From: Apostichopus japonicus
Lineage: Eukaryota > Echinodermata > Holothuroidea > Aspidochirotida > Stichopodidae
Assembly: GCF_037975245.1 (NCBI RefSeq)
Contig: NC_092582.1
Location: forward strand, 82,001 to 146,000
Reading direction: 5' to 3'
Length of the DNA: 64,000 nucleotides
The translations under genes were made by a program, and so were the position numbers. Shown piece after piece: positions 1 through 12,800 of the stretch (the stretch's first letter is position 1; each line of letters begins with the position of its first letter). The notes under the pieces were generated by a model. The model saw only the letters and a program-made list of their open reading frames with translations. It did no database searches and was not told the origin of the DNA.

Positions 1-802
1 TTTCCACAATAAGAACTTTGTTTGGAGATGAATTCCTATTAACGGAAACTTACTTAAAGAGAACAAAATCTGTCTTTCTGTAGTCAAAGGTTGCTACAAA
101 TATTTATAATCGTGTCATATTGGGAACTTTAATCCTGGACTATAAAAGAAACAAATATATACTGTAACTTAATAAACATGGAAGATAAAGACAATACTTT
201 TCAGTGATGATCACAAAGCTGACAATTTCAAAGAAAGGAAGAATAATTCTGATTTGTTATATAAACTTCCAATAATTACTAGTTCTGATACCTCCGGTAA
301 TAATCAACTGCCAATTGTTATATAAACTTCCAATAATTACTAATTCTGATACCTCAGGTAATAATCAACTGCCAATTGTTATATAAACTTCCAATAATTA
401 CTAATTCTGATACCTCAGGTAATAATCAACTGCCAATTGTTATATAAACTTCCAATCATTACTAGTTCTGATACCTCCGGTAATAATCAACTGCCTTTCA
501 AATGAACACAGTACAAGTTATGTACTCCCTCATCTAGTAACAACTTATGACAGTTTGTCAATTTCTAGCTATGAGAATTTCTTCAAGTGTAAGTTTATTT
601 TGTCTTTCTTGTAACTGTCACCATGATATTCTTTTAAAAGTACTCAAAGAAAAAGTCTTATAAAACATATGTCAATATTACTGACTTATTATTCACATAA
701 CAGAAATTAAGATTTGCAAATAACTTTGCATGATCCAAATTTGCTAAGTTATGGTAGGTAACCAAAGGAGAGTATCCTAAAAGATAACTGAAGTTCACGT
801 AC
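1..802. other. Intron 3' of exon W33, with a small 61-bp repeat
   Basis: AT-rich intron. Positions 254-497 hold four copies of a 61-bp unit (starts 254, 315, 376, 437; core tgccaattgttatataaac). Nothing else recognised. Confidence 0.85.
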
Positions 803-856
803 CACTTGTCCTGGGTCTCCGGGTTCCCCAACTGAACCTGATGGTCCTGGAAGACC
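803..856 (-). CDS. Collagen exon W33 (54 bp), helix residues 673-690, last exon in window
   Basis: Encodes [18 protein letters not shown]. Acceptor tttttctaaag, donor gtacgt. The reading frame stays open and the intron runs off the window at position 1, so the gene continues. Confidence 0.95.
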
Positions 857-3800
857 CTTTAGAAAAAAAATAATTACAAATAACTATGAGGTCACTTTGA
901 ACTGATTTCAAGTATTATATCTTTGATAACAAGCAAATATCAAAATTGAAACAAGCTAAATACATAAATATTGATATAACAACATATTTACTTGTCCCAT
1001 GTAAACTCTTATCAGAGTAAAAGCCATAGAGCATTTTTCATGTCACAATTTTGGACCAGTCTCAAACTTTACTTTGTCATGCATTATCAAGGGAATTCAA
1101 AATATTAACTGATTCCACACAATCTAATGGTACCACAGCATTATTTGGATTTGTCTCATGTGATCATTTATAGGTATTAAGACCTCCCCCTGCATGTCCA
1201 CCTTCCAAAGAATGATACACACAAGAAATATGAGACTTAAACAAAATAATTGGACACATTAAGTTGTGCTCTTCTATAATTCTGGTTCTGCTGAACCAGT
1301 CTTTATTGCTTCTTGTACATAAATGTATTGACTTGCCTGAATACCAGGAGCCCCTGCTGGTCCAGTCTGACCAATTGGTCCCTCATCTCCCTATATTGCA
1401 GGAAAATATTTTATCAAGAATTATATCAAAGATGGATGATAAAGATATGATATGTAAGCAACAAAAGGCATATAATGACTGAGAGCTTTTATATCACACA
1501 TGAAGAATAAAGACAGTAATGGAAAATATTAATTCAAATGTTTCATATTATAATTGCTACCAAAACATCATTTGATAGAATGATAGAAAGGACAGTGGAG
1601 AATGAAAATGGGTTTCTTTTTTTCCCCCTAAAACATACTTAAGAAACAGAAATATTATATACACACTTAATACACATATATGCCGGACAACTCAAACTGA
1701 AAGCTTTTAACTTCACCATGTATTAAATATTCATTAGTCAATGCTGCATCTCATTAACAATATTTATCCACTTCTTTATGTTTATAGAAGCAGGTGAGCT
1801 TCATTTATGACATTTATGACATACCGATCCTACATAGATGATCAAACAATAAAAAGATTGAAAATATTATCAACAGAATTCTTATCTGGCAAATGCAAAG
1901 GATTTTAAATTACTAACCTTAGCACCTTCTGACTCCCAACAATGGAACTCACTAGGGACCACATCCCACCAGCATGTAACAAACTTTAACACTTCTTGGA
2001 CCCTGGAAACTGGACCTCTCTAGGGATCACATGCAACCTGCCTGTAACTAACCTTAGCACCTCTGATACCCCAAAAATTGGACACAGTAATCTATAACTT
2101 ACCTTAGCACCTCTTATACCCCAACAATGGACCCAACTAGGGACCACATGCATCCCCCTAAAACTAAGCTGTAACTAACCTTAGCACCTCTTATACCCCA
2201 ACAATGGACCCAACTAGGGACCACATGCATCCCTCTAAAACTAAGCTGTAACTAACCTTAGCACCTCTTATACCCCAACAATGGACCCAACTAGGGACCA
2301 CATGCAACCCCCTAAAACTAAGCTGTAACTAACCTTAGCACCTCTTATACCCCAACAATGGACCCAACTAGGGACCACATGCAACCCCCTAAAACTAAGC
2401 TGTAACTAACCTTAGCACCTCTTGGACCAGCTGCACCAGGCAAACCTGGATCACCATCCACACCCTGCACAATGAAAGGAAAAGTTGATATATTTCTTAA
2501 CATAACAGATTAGTTGCTTCATTCCTAGACAAAATCAGCAAAATATTAACTGCAACAAAATGTGTTCTAGAAAGATAAATGAAAAAACAAAATTGTTAAA
2601 GATTTTGTTTACACCTGTCATAAACCTAAAGTCATCATTAAAATTAATCTCACATATGAATGTTGTACCTTTGACCATGACTAATTTTCTTCTGTTTTGT
2701 TAGGTTTGGTTGGAATTTTATCCAATTGAACTGCTGATGTAGTCTGATGTTTTTCAAAATTATGACCAGCTATCAAAAAATGATGAACTTTTCAGTGCAT
2801 TTATAGTTCAGAAAAGAACTTAAGTCACACTTGTAAATTGATTTATTTTAACAAAGCAACTTTTGAGAAGATGAAAATTGTCTCAACTTACTGGAGGTCC
2901 AAGATCTCCAGTTGGGCCACGTTCACCATTTGGACCTTGTGGACCCTGAGAAGTAAAGCAACAACAAAAAATACAAATAATGCAAACGTTATAAAACATT
3001 CAACTATACTATTCTTTTTACTTTCCTTTGAGAATCCTGACAGATAATATTAGAAAACAAAAATCGTTAATGCCATTGACAAGAAAACTAAGTACATGAA
3101 AGCAACATATGAATGGGAATGAAACATTTTCAAGGAGTTGAGTTTTCTCTTTGAAATTCAAATCCAATAGCAATGTAATTTGTTTAACTTGACTAGTTAC
3201 AGGTAAGTTCTTCAAAAAACAAAAGTAAAATGTGGAAATTCGCATGTAACTAATACTAAAGTGAAGAAAGTGTACAAATGTTGAGATCTATACAAATTAT
3301 TTTAACTTCAGTTGATGCAAACAAATCTAGGTCATACTCTTAATATGATCAATGGTAGTTGTGTTTAGAGTATTTTTGTTTAATACTATATATTATAGTT
3401 ATCTTTAGTTATATGTTGTACTACTATACAATAAAGCTCAGTTATCATCAGTAACATGTTGTACTACTATACAATAAAGCTCAGTTATCATCAGTAATAT
3501 GTTGTATTACTATACAATAAAGCTCATTTATCATCATTAATAAGGTCAACTGCTATACAATAAAGCTCAGTTAAACTCAGTAACATGTTGTACTACTATA
3601 CAATAAAGCTCAGTTATCATCAGTAATATGATGTACTACTATACAAGCTCAGTTATCATCAGTAACATGTTGTACTACTATACAAGCTCAGTTATCATCC
3701 GTAACATGTTGTACTACTATACAATAAAGCTCAGTTATCATCAGTAATATGTTGTACTACTATACAATAAAGCTCAGTTATCATCAGTAACATGTTGTAC

Positions 3801-6800
3801 TACTATACAAGCTCAGTTATCATCAGTAATATGTTGTACTACTACACAATAAAGCTCAGTTATCATCAGTAATATGTTGTACTACTATACAAGCTCAGTT
3901 ATCATCAGTAACATGTTGTACTACTATACAATAAAGCTCAGTTATCATCAGTAATATGTTGTACTATTATACAATAAAGCTCAGTTATCATCAGTAACAT
4001 ACAGTTGTACTACTATACAAGCTCAGTTATCATCCGTAACATGTTGTACTACTATACAATAAAGCTCAGTTATCATCAGTAATATGTTGTATTACTATAC
4101 AATAAAGCTCAGTTATCATCAGTAACATGTTGTACTACTATACAAGCTCAGTTATCATCAGTAACATGTTGTACTACTATACAAGCTCAGTTATCATCAG
4201 TAATATGTTGTACTACTATACAATAAAGCTCAGTTATCATCAGTAACATGTTGTACTACTATACAAGCTCAGTTATCATCAGTAATATGTTGTATTACTA
4301 TACAATAAAGCTCAGTTATCATCAGTAATATGTTGTACTACTATACAATAAAGCTCAGTTATCATCAGTAATACATTTTACTACTATACAATAAAACTCA
4401 GTTATAATCAGTAATATTTTGTATTACTATACAATAAAGCTCATTCATCATCAGTAATATGTTGTACTACTATACAATAAAGCTCAGTTATCATCAGTAA
4501 TATGTTGTACTACTATACAATAAAGCTCAGTTATCATCAGTAATACATTTTACTACTATACAATATAGCTCAGTTATCATCAGTAATATTTTGTATTACT
4601 ATACAATAAAGCTCAGTTATAATCAGTAATATTTTGTATTACTATACAACAAAGCTCATTCATCATCAGTAATATGTTGCAGCTGACTTTTGCAGATTAC
4701 CACTGATCATGAGTCACTCACATTTGATGATTTGTCTGTGTACTAGATGTATGTGTGTATTAGATGTATGTGTGTACTAGATGTATGTGTTTACCAGAAG
4801 CATGTTTGTACCAGATGTATGTGCTTACCAGATGTATGTGTGTATTAGATGCATGTGTGTACTAGATGTATGTGTTTACCAGATGCATGTTTGTACCAGA
4901 TGTATGTGCTTACCAGATGTATGTGTGTATTAGATGCATGTGTGTACTAGATGTATGTGTTTACCAGATGCATGTTTGTACCAGATGTATGTGCTTACCA
5001 GATGTATGTGTGTATTAGATGCATGTGTGTACTAGATGTATGTGTTTACCAGATGCATGTTTGTACCAGATGTATGTGCTTACCAGATGTATGTGTGTAT
5101 TAGATGCATGTGTGTACTAGATGTATGTGTGTACTAGATGTATGTGTTACCACATGCATGTGTTTACTAGATGCATGTGTGTAATATATGTATGTGTATA
5201 CTAGATGTATGTGTGTACTAAATGCATGTGTATACTAGATTTATGTGTATACTAGATGCATGTGTGTACTAAATGCATGTGTATACTAGATATATGTGTA
5301 TACTAGATGCATGTGTGTACTAGATGCATGTGTGCACTAGATGCATGTGTGTACTAGATGCATGTGTGTACTAGATGTATGTGTGTATTAGATGCATGTT
5401 TGTACTAGATGTATATGTATACTAGATGTATGTGTGTACTAGATGTATGTGTGTACTAGATGCATGTGTGTACTAGATGTATGTGTGTACTAGATGCATG
5501 TGTGTACTTGATGTATATGTATACTAGATGTGTGTACTAGATGTATGTGTTTACCAGATGTATGTGTGTACATGATGCATGTGTGTACTAGATGCATGTG
5601 TGTACTCGATATATGTGTGTGTACTAGATGTATGTGTGTACTAGATGTATGTGTGTACTAGATGCATGTGTATACTAGATTTATGTGTGTATTAGATGCA
5701 TGTGTGTACTAGATGTATATGTATACTAGATGTATGTGTGTACTAGATGTATGTGTGTACTAGATGCATGTGTGTACTAGATGTATGTGTGTACTAGATG
5801 CATGTGTGTACTTGATGTATATGTATACTAGATGTGTGTACTAGATGTATGTGTTTACCAGATGTATGTGTGTACATGATGCATGTGTGTACTAGATGCA
5901 TGTGTGTACTAGATATATGTGTGTGTACTAGATGTATGTGTGTACTAGATGTATGTGTGTACTAGATGCATGTGTATACTAGATTTATGTGTATATTAGA
6001 TTCATGTGTGTACTAAATGCATGTGTATACTAGATATATGTGTATACTACATGCATGTGTGTACCAGATGCATGTGTGGACTAGATGTATGTACTCTTTA
6101 GAGTTGTGCCGATATCGCAAATATCGGTTTGACCGACATCTGATATTCCAATACCAATATCAGCCCAATACGATACGGATACTGATATTTTTAATCAGCG
6201 AGAATGGAGGTCAAATCACACTTAAGTTAGGCAAAAAGTATCAAAATTACAATCGGCTATCGTAAGTTAATATTGTTTGCACTATTCACAAACAGTGACC
6301 ACTTGTATAACTCAACAATCGCGAATCCTGTGAGCAAATTAGTAAAAAAAAAAAAAATGTGGGTATTCCATAACACTAACGTTAGTCATAACCTCTTTTT
6401 AGGAGAACGATCATATTTCCCACCAAGTTGATATGCATAAAACTATGTGCTAGCATGTTTTTCTTGTTGAAAAACACAAGCCTTTCCTTCCTGTTATTTG
6501 TGTTCAACACTTGTATTGGGCTGCAAGTCTTATTCAACTGTCATCAAATGGAGCCACAAACTTTTTAGCAAAAATGTTAAAGACGACAATTAAACTGATT
6601 TCATGTTGAAAAGACATAATTTTCTTCAAGTTATTAGTTTCTGTGAAAAATAAAATCCTACCATAAGCCTGCTGTACTAACAACTAAAGCCTAGCCAAAA
6701 TTAGCAAGTGGTTCATTTCGTAAAGCAACCGGCCTCAAATTGTCATACCCAAACTTGATTCTCAACATACAATCTTTTCATCAGTCAAGGATGTTTAACA

Positions 6801-9800
6801 AACTTCATACATGATACTCTTTGCAGCTTATAAAAATGAAACACAATTTTTGGAATGATTCAGTAGGGGATTGCCATGTGTTATAACTTATTCTCAACAG
6901 ATCCGCAGAAGCGCTGTGCAAGTTAGTGTGAAAGGCTACTACTGTAGTTATATACATAGTTTTATGAACTGTGCTTTAATTACTCTTACATTGTGTTTGA
7001 CCGCAGTGCATTGTTGGTGCATTGTTGGTCTGAATATTGCCATGTTTACAAGTTTTGATTGTGCCAAAAGTTTCTTGGCTTCTTTCCGAGAATATTTGCA
7101 AGGGCAAACAGGTGTCAGCTTTAATTATGTTGTATTTATTTGTATCATACAGTGGCCAGGCACGTGAAATTTACTTTAATGTGTGACAAAGACTGTTATG
7201 TATGTAATGTTAAGTGCCCTGACTGGTGAGATCTTAATCGTTAATTTTCAAAACTTGCGTCTTGTTTCTTGGACCAGCTGATTGGCATATTGACCACTGG
7301 CTATTAATTGAAATTGAAACTGAGGCTACAGAAATGTTGTCTTAGAACAAATTACACCAATATTGAAATATCGGCCAATACTGATATTGCAAAACGATTA
7401 TCGGCACAGCACTAGTCCGCTTGTCAGCAACTTCCATCCAATATCTTAAAAGGAGAACTAGTTCCAAAGATTTTTAGATTTTGCTCTGCTTTGACTAACT
7501 TGATGGTGTCATATTATACAAATGAGCTACCAGTATCCCATTTAGACATCCTTTAACACTTGATAGTAGAAAAGTATCTGAAGCCTATTCTACAGAAGAC
7601 TTTCGGATACGTAATCTCCCTCCTAAATATATCTTTGACCTATCATTGACCAATGCTAGAAGAGATTGCAAACCTCTCTAATAACCTTACACTTCTTTGT
7701 GATGCATATAAACCAAGAAGGTGAAGATAATCAGGTTATTACCAAGGGAACAAACGGAAAGTCAGAGAGCCATTGCTACGGTACTTACTGCAGCTGACAA
7801 ACAGAAAAAGTCCACGGTTGTTTAACATTTTACTTATTTGAAACAAACCTGGACCAGTAAAACTACATGTACAGTACTGGAAATAAACTTTGGTCTCGAG
7901 CAACATCAATAATTCTATAAAAACACTGCGTAATAGAACAGTTACAAAACATTATAGAATATGAAATTGTTCATGAATGTTACCTCAAGTCCTCGTTCAC
8001 CCTTTGATCCCTTCAAGCCCATGGGGCCACGTTCACCCTTGTCACCATCGAGACCTGGATTACCAGATGCACCGCCAGGACCAGGTGGACCCTGAAATTT
8101 ACAACAAGAACTTCTCAACTCACTGTCACAAACAGAGACTAATGCTTGAACAAAGAAACAGATTTAATGGACAATTAATATTTACTAGTTGCATAATATA
8201 CAATACCTCCCTTTTAAAATTTGTTTTGCAGTTTTTTAGAATGAAATAAATGCATATTACTGTCAACATCTAAACAAATTCCATTATTAATCAACAACAA
8301 TAGAAACAACTACATGCTTGACTCATGAAGGTAATTGTCAATTGAACTTTCTTAAACCAAAACTACTATAGCATACACACTATTTGCAAACTTCATATGA
8401 TCAATTTACATCAAAATGTTTGATACTGGAACAAACATTTGATGTATTGATAGTGTTTGATGCCACTCAATCTGTCAAATAAGTTTGGTTGGTATTTCAA
8501 AATTTCAGAATACAATCAGTAAAATGTTCTTTTACAAGCACTACAGGTTTTCTGAATTGTTCTAAAATCAGACTGCTAAGTAGTAATATGAAACTGAAAT
8601 CATTACTTAATATTTAATGTTAAGTGTTTTGTGTTGATATGAAAGTAGTCACCTCATGTAATAACAATCTTTTCAAATGTTGCCCTTAACATCCCATGCA
8701 AGGTTCATTAGAATATACTAGGAAATCAGTCAACTCTGCCTTCATAAGGCCATGGTCAATGTACATAATATTATTATGTATAAGCAACGGAATTGGGAAC
8801 TCTGATAACAAAAGGTGATTGATGAAACATTGTTAGCTGAATTAAGAATATTTAGCAATGCTGAGATGTTAGAAAATTGAACTAAAAAGCTTCACACATT
8901 GTTTCTTTGCCACAATCAATAACTAAAGCTGGCCAACACCAATGTTCCAGTGACAGTATCTGAGGATACCAGTTTTCCAGTGACAATATCTGAGGATACC
9001 AGTTTTCCAGTGACAGTATCTGAGGATACCAGTTTTCCAGTGACAGTATCTGAAGATACCAGTTTTCCAGTGACAGTATCTGAGGATACCAGTTTTCCAG
9101 TGACAGTATCTGAGGATTCCAATGTTCCATTGACAGTACCTGAGGATACCAGTGTTCCAATGACAGTATCTGAGGATACCAGTTTTCCAATGACAGTATC
9201 TGAGGATACCAGTTTTCCAGCGACAGTATCTGAGGATACTAATGTTCCAGTGACAGTATCTGAAGATACCAATGTTCCAGTGACAGTATCTGAAGATACC
9301 TATGTTCCAATGACAGTATCTGAGGATACCAGTTTTCCAGTGACAGTATCTGAGGATACCAGTTTTCCAGTGACAGTATCTGAGGATACCAATGGTCCAG
9401 TGAAAGTATCTGAGGACACCAATGTTCCAATGACAGTATCTGAGGATACCAGTTTTCCAGTGACAGATCTGAGGATACCAGTTTTCCAGTGAAAGTATCT
9501 GAGGATACCAATGTTCCAGTGACAGTATCTGAGGATACCAGTTTTCCAGTGACAGTATCTGAAGATACCAGTTTTCCAGTGACAGTATCTGAGGATACCA
9601 GTTTTCCAGTGACAGTATCTGAGGATACCAGTTTTCCAGTGAAAGTATCTGACGACACCAATGTTCCAATGACAGTATCTGAAGATACCAGTCTTCCAGT
9701 GACAGTATCTGAAGATACCAATGTTCCAATAACAGTATCTGAGGATACCAGTTTTCCAGTGACAGTATCTGAGGATACCAATGTTCCAATCACACCAATT

Positions 9801-12800
9801 CCTGCTACCAATGTTCCATCTCTGCATTTGCTGTTATTATTATTCCAATCATAATACATGGCTCATGGATAATCCAATTTCTATAACGATAACATATTAT
9901 CTTTGCCATTGAAGAAAGAAAGAGGATTAGGAATATTCCATTCAATTTGCCACTGAAAACAATTGTAAACAAATGCTAGTGGAGGTGATCATTTAGGTTT
10001 CTGTCAGTAGGTAAAACTGCTTTATGTTGATTTGATGACCACATATTCCTGTCAGACAACCTCAAAGGAAATACAAGGTCTAAGCTACCCTCAAGATCAG
10101 TCCAATCTTTAACAGTTTACCAATTACTAAGATAATTTTGCAAACTTACTCTGGGTCCATCACGACCTTCTGGCCCAGGTGGGCCAACTGGTCCTTCATC
10201 ACCCTGTAAGAAAAGCAAAGTGAGAGTTGAGAAAATAATTGCTTGAAAAGGGTTACAATTGATATGTTATAGCACACAACTAGCATCCAAGCTAAAGATA
10301 CTATTTACTTATGAAGCAAAGAAGTTTAAGCGTTTCAATGGGACAGTTCAATTCCAATAGAACTTCCCTTTACAGTATAAATGCACCACTAACATTACAA
10401 ACATGTTACTTGTAGATACTTCAACACTGCCCCCCCCCCTTTCATTCGCCCTCTATAGGACAATAGTATACTATTATTTTAGGAAGATTACATAGACAAC
10501 AGAGATACTTACCGGCAGACCCAAGTCTCCTTGTGGACCCTGTGGACCCTGCAAGCCTGGTGGACCCTAAAACAAAACAAAAACAAACTGTAAAAGATTG
10601 CAAAGCTTTTCTGTGATCTATCCTATCAAGAGCCAGTTTAAATTCTAGGAAAAATTAACTTTTTGGAGTTTACACTTCTCTAAAGGTATATCACAATAAT
10701 GAAAATATATTATCTTATTTCCCAAACATTTACAGGTTTCCTAATGGCTCATGGTCCCAGGGCCATAAGCCCTTCTGAAATCATGATTTAAATCAATTGA
10801 TAACTTTCAAATAATAAAGCCATGTTTAAAGTAAAGGACAGACAGCAACCAAAAAAAACTTTCTGAAAAGGTCATTTGCATTTGAAGGGGACATGTTTGT
10901 TTAACAATGACTTTTCTAGTCTAGTAAAAACAAGAAAAATTTACCAAATATACTTACGACTGCACCAGGACTGCCTGCTTCTCCAGCCAATCCTCTGGGA
11001 CCTGGTGGACCCTAAAAGAGAATGAAATGGTTTAGTCACTGAGAAACTAGGGACATGGGACCATGTTAAAGATCATACTACCCTGGGAACTACATTATAC
11101 AAAACGTTCCTCAGGACCATGTTTACAAATCATACCAACATATACACTGTATGATACAAAATATGCCTTTAATACATGAGACTATGTTAAAGATCATACC
11201 ACCCTGGGGACTACATTATACAAAACATTCCATTGATACTCAGGACCATGTTTACAAACCATACCAACATACACTATGTCATACAAAATATGCCTCCAAT
11301 ACATGGGACCATGTTAAAGATCATACCACCCAAGGAACTACATTATACAAAACATTCCATTGATACTCAGGACCATGTTTACAAATCATACCAACATACA
11401 CTATGTCATACAAAATATGCCTCCAATACATGGGACCATGTTAAAGATCATACCACCCTAGGGACTACATTATACAAAACATTCCATTGATACTCAGGAC
11501 CATGTTTACAAATCATACCAACATAGACAATATGATACAAAATATGCCTTCAATACATGGGACCATGTTAAAGAAATTATATAGTTACTATATGGTATGA
11601 AAAATACCTTATACCATCAATTCTCCGGAAAGTGTTGAAAATATGTATTAACCTAGTTGAAAGAGTTGCAATTGTGACGAAGCGTTCCCTTTGGAAGTTG
11701 TGATTTGCAGTCCCAGCTTCTGATATGTTTTATCAGCTTTGATATAAAGCGGATGAAATGTAATCCAATAAGGCATTTCTTCTGTCAATCTTGTTGATCT
11801 GTCATTAGCTCTTCATCATTGAGACTCATGTTATTAATCTATCAACAATCACTGTTTAGTGACAGAAGGATAGGTATTAAACACAAGTGACTATTTCAAG
11901 ACCATGAGTATTTAGTCAACCCAAAGGAAATTAACTTACAGATACACCTGTTTGTCCTTGTGGGCCATCCTCTCCCTTGTCACCATCATCACCCTGGAAA
12001 CAAAAAAGAGAACATAACAATATCTGGTCCTTGTTTTCATTCACCACTGATGTTTTCTATTCAATTCATTCCTACAGAGCCGGATCATTTCAGCAAAGCA
12101 AAGCAAGTCATCTCAAATGGGCTTGCCTTTTCTGGGTTATTTTCAAAGGTAAGATGATAGCACTTAGTATTAATGATTTTCCCTGTCAAGGAATATCATC
12201 ATGAAAAATATAATCATAATAAGAACATGTCACAAGTATTCACAAGAAAAGCTGGATAACAAATTATGACTAAACTAACATAACCAGGAATATCATCAGT
12301 CAACTATTTAATGACAAATAACTAGAGGGATGCAACCAAGACAGTCAATTAATGACAAATAACTAGAGGGATGCAACCAAGACAGTCAATTAATGACAAA
12401 TAACTAGAGGGATGCAACCAAGACAGTCAATCAATGACAAATAACTAGAGGGATGCAACCATGACAGTCAATCAATGACAAATAACTAGAGGGATGCAAC
12501 CATGACAGTGAATTAATGACAAATAACTAGAGGGATGCAACCATGACAGTGAATTAATGACAAATAACTAGAGGGATGCAACCATGACAGTGAATTAATG
12601 ACAAATAACTAGAGGGATGCAACCAAGACAGTCAATTAATGACAAATAACTAGAGGGATGCAACCAAGACAGTCAATTAATGACAAATAACTAGAGGGAT
12701 GCAACCAAGACAGTCAATTAATGACAAATAACTAGAGGGATGCAACCAAGACAGTCAATTAATGACAAATAACTAGAGGGATGCAACCATGACAGTCAAT

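Larger units (their letters stand above)
857..1913. other. Intron sequence around exon W32, no other feature
   Basis: Two AT-rich stretches, 857-1336 and 1391-1913, flank exon W32. I see no repeat, conserved exon or RNA in them. Confidence 0.7.
9801..10957. other. Intron stretches around exons W28 and W27
   Basis: 9801-10149, 10204-10512 and 10567-10957 hold ordinary intron sequence; a short poly-C tract lies near 10431. No repeat array. Confidence 0.65.

Noticed and set aside
8923-9789. 288-codon minus-strand ORF and its companions as a repeat protein gene
   Set aside because: It is a 30-bp minisatellite open in several frames on both strands, inside a collagen intron, with no splice or start context.
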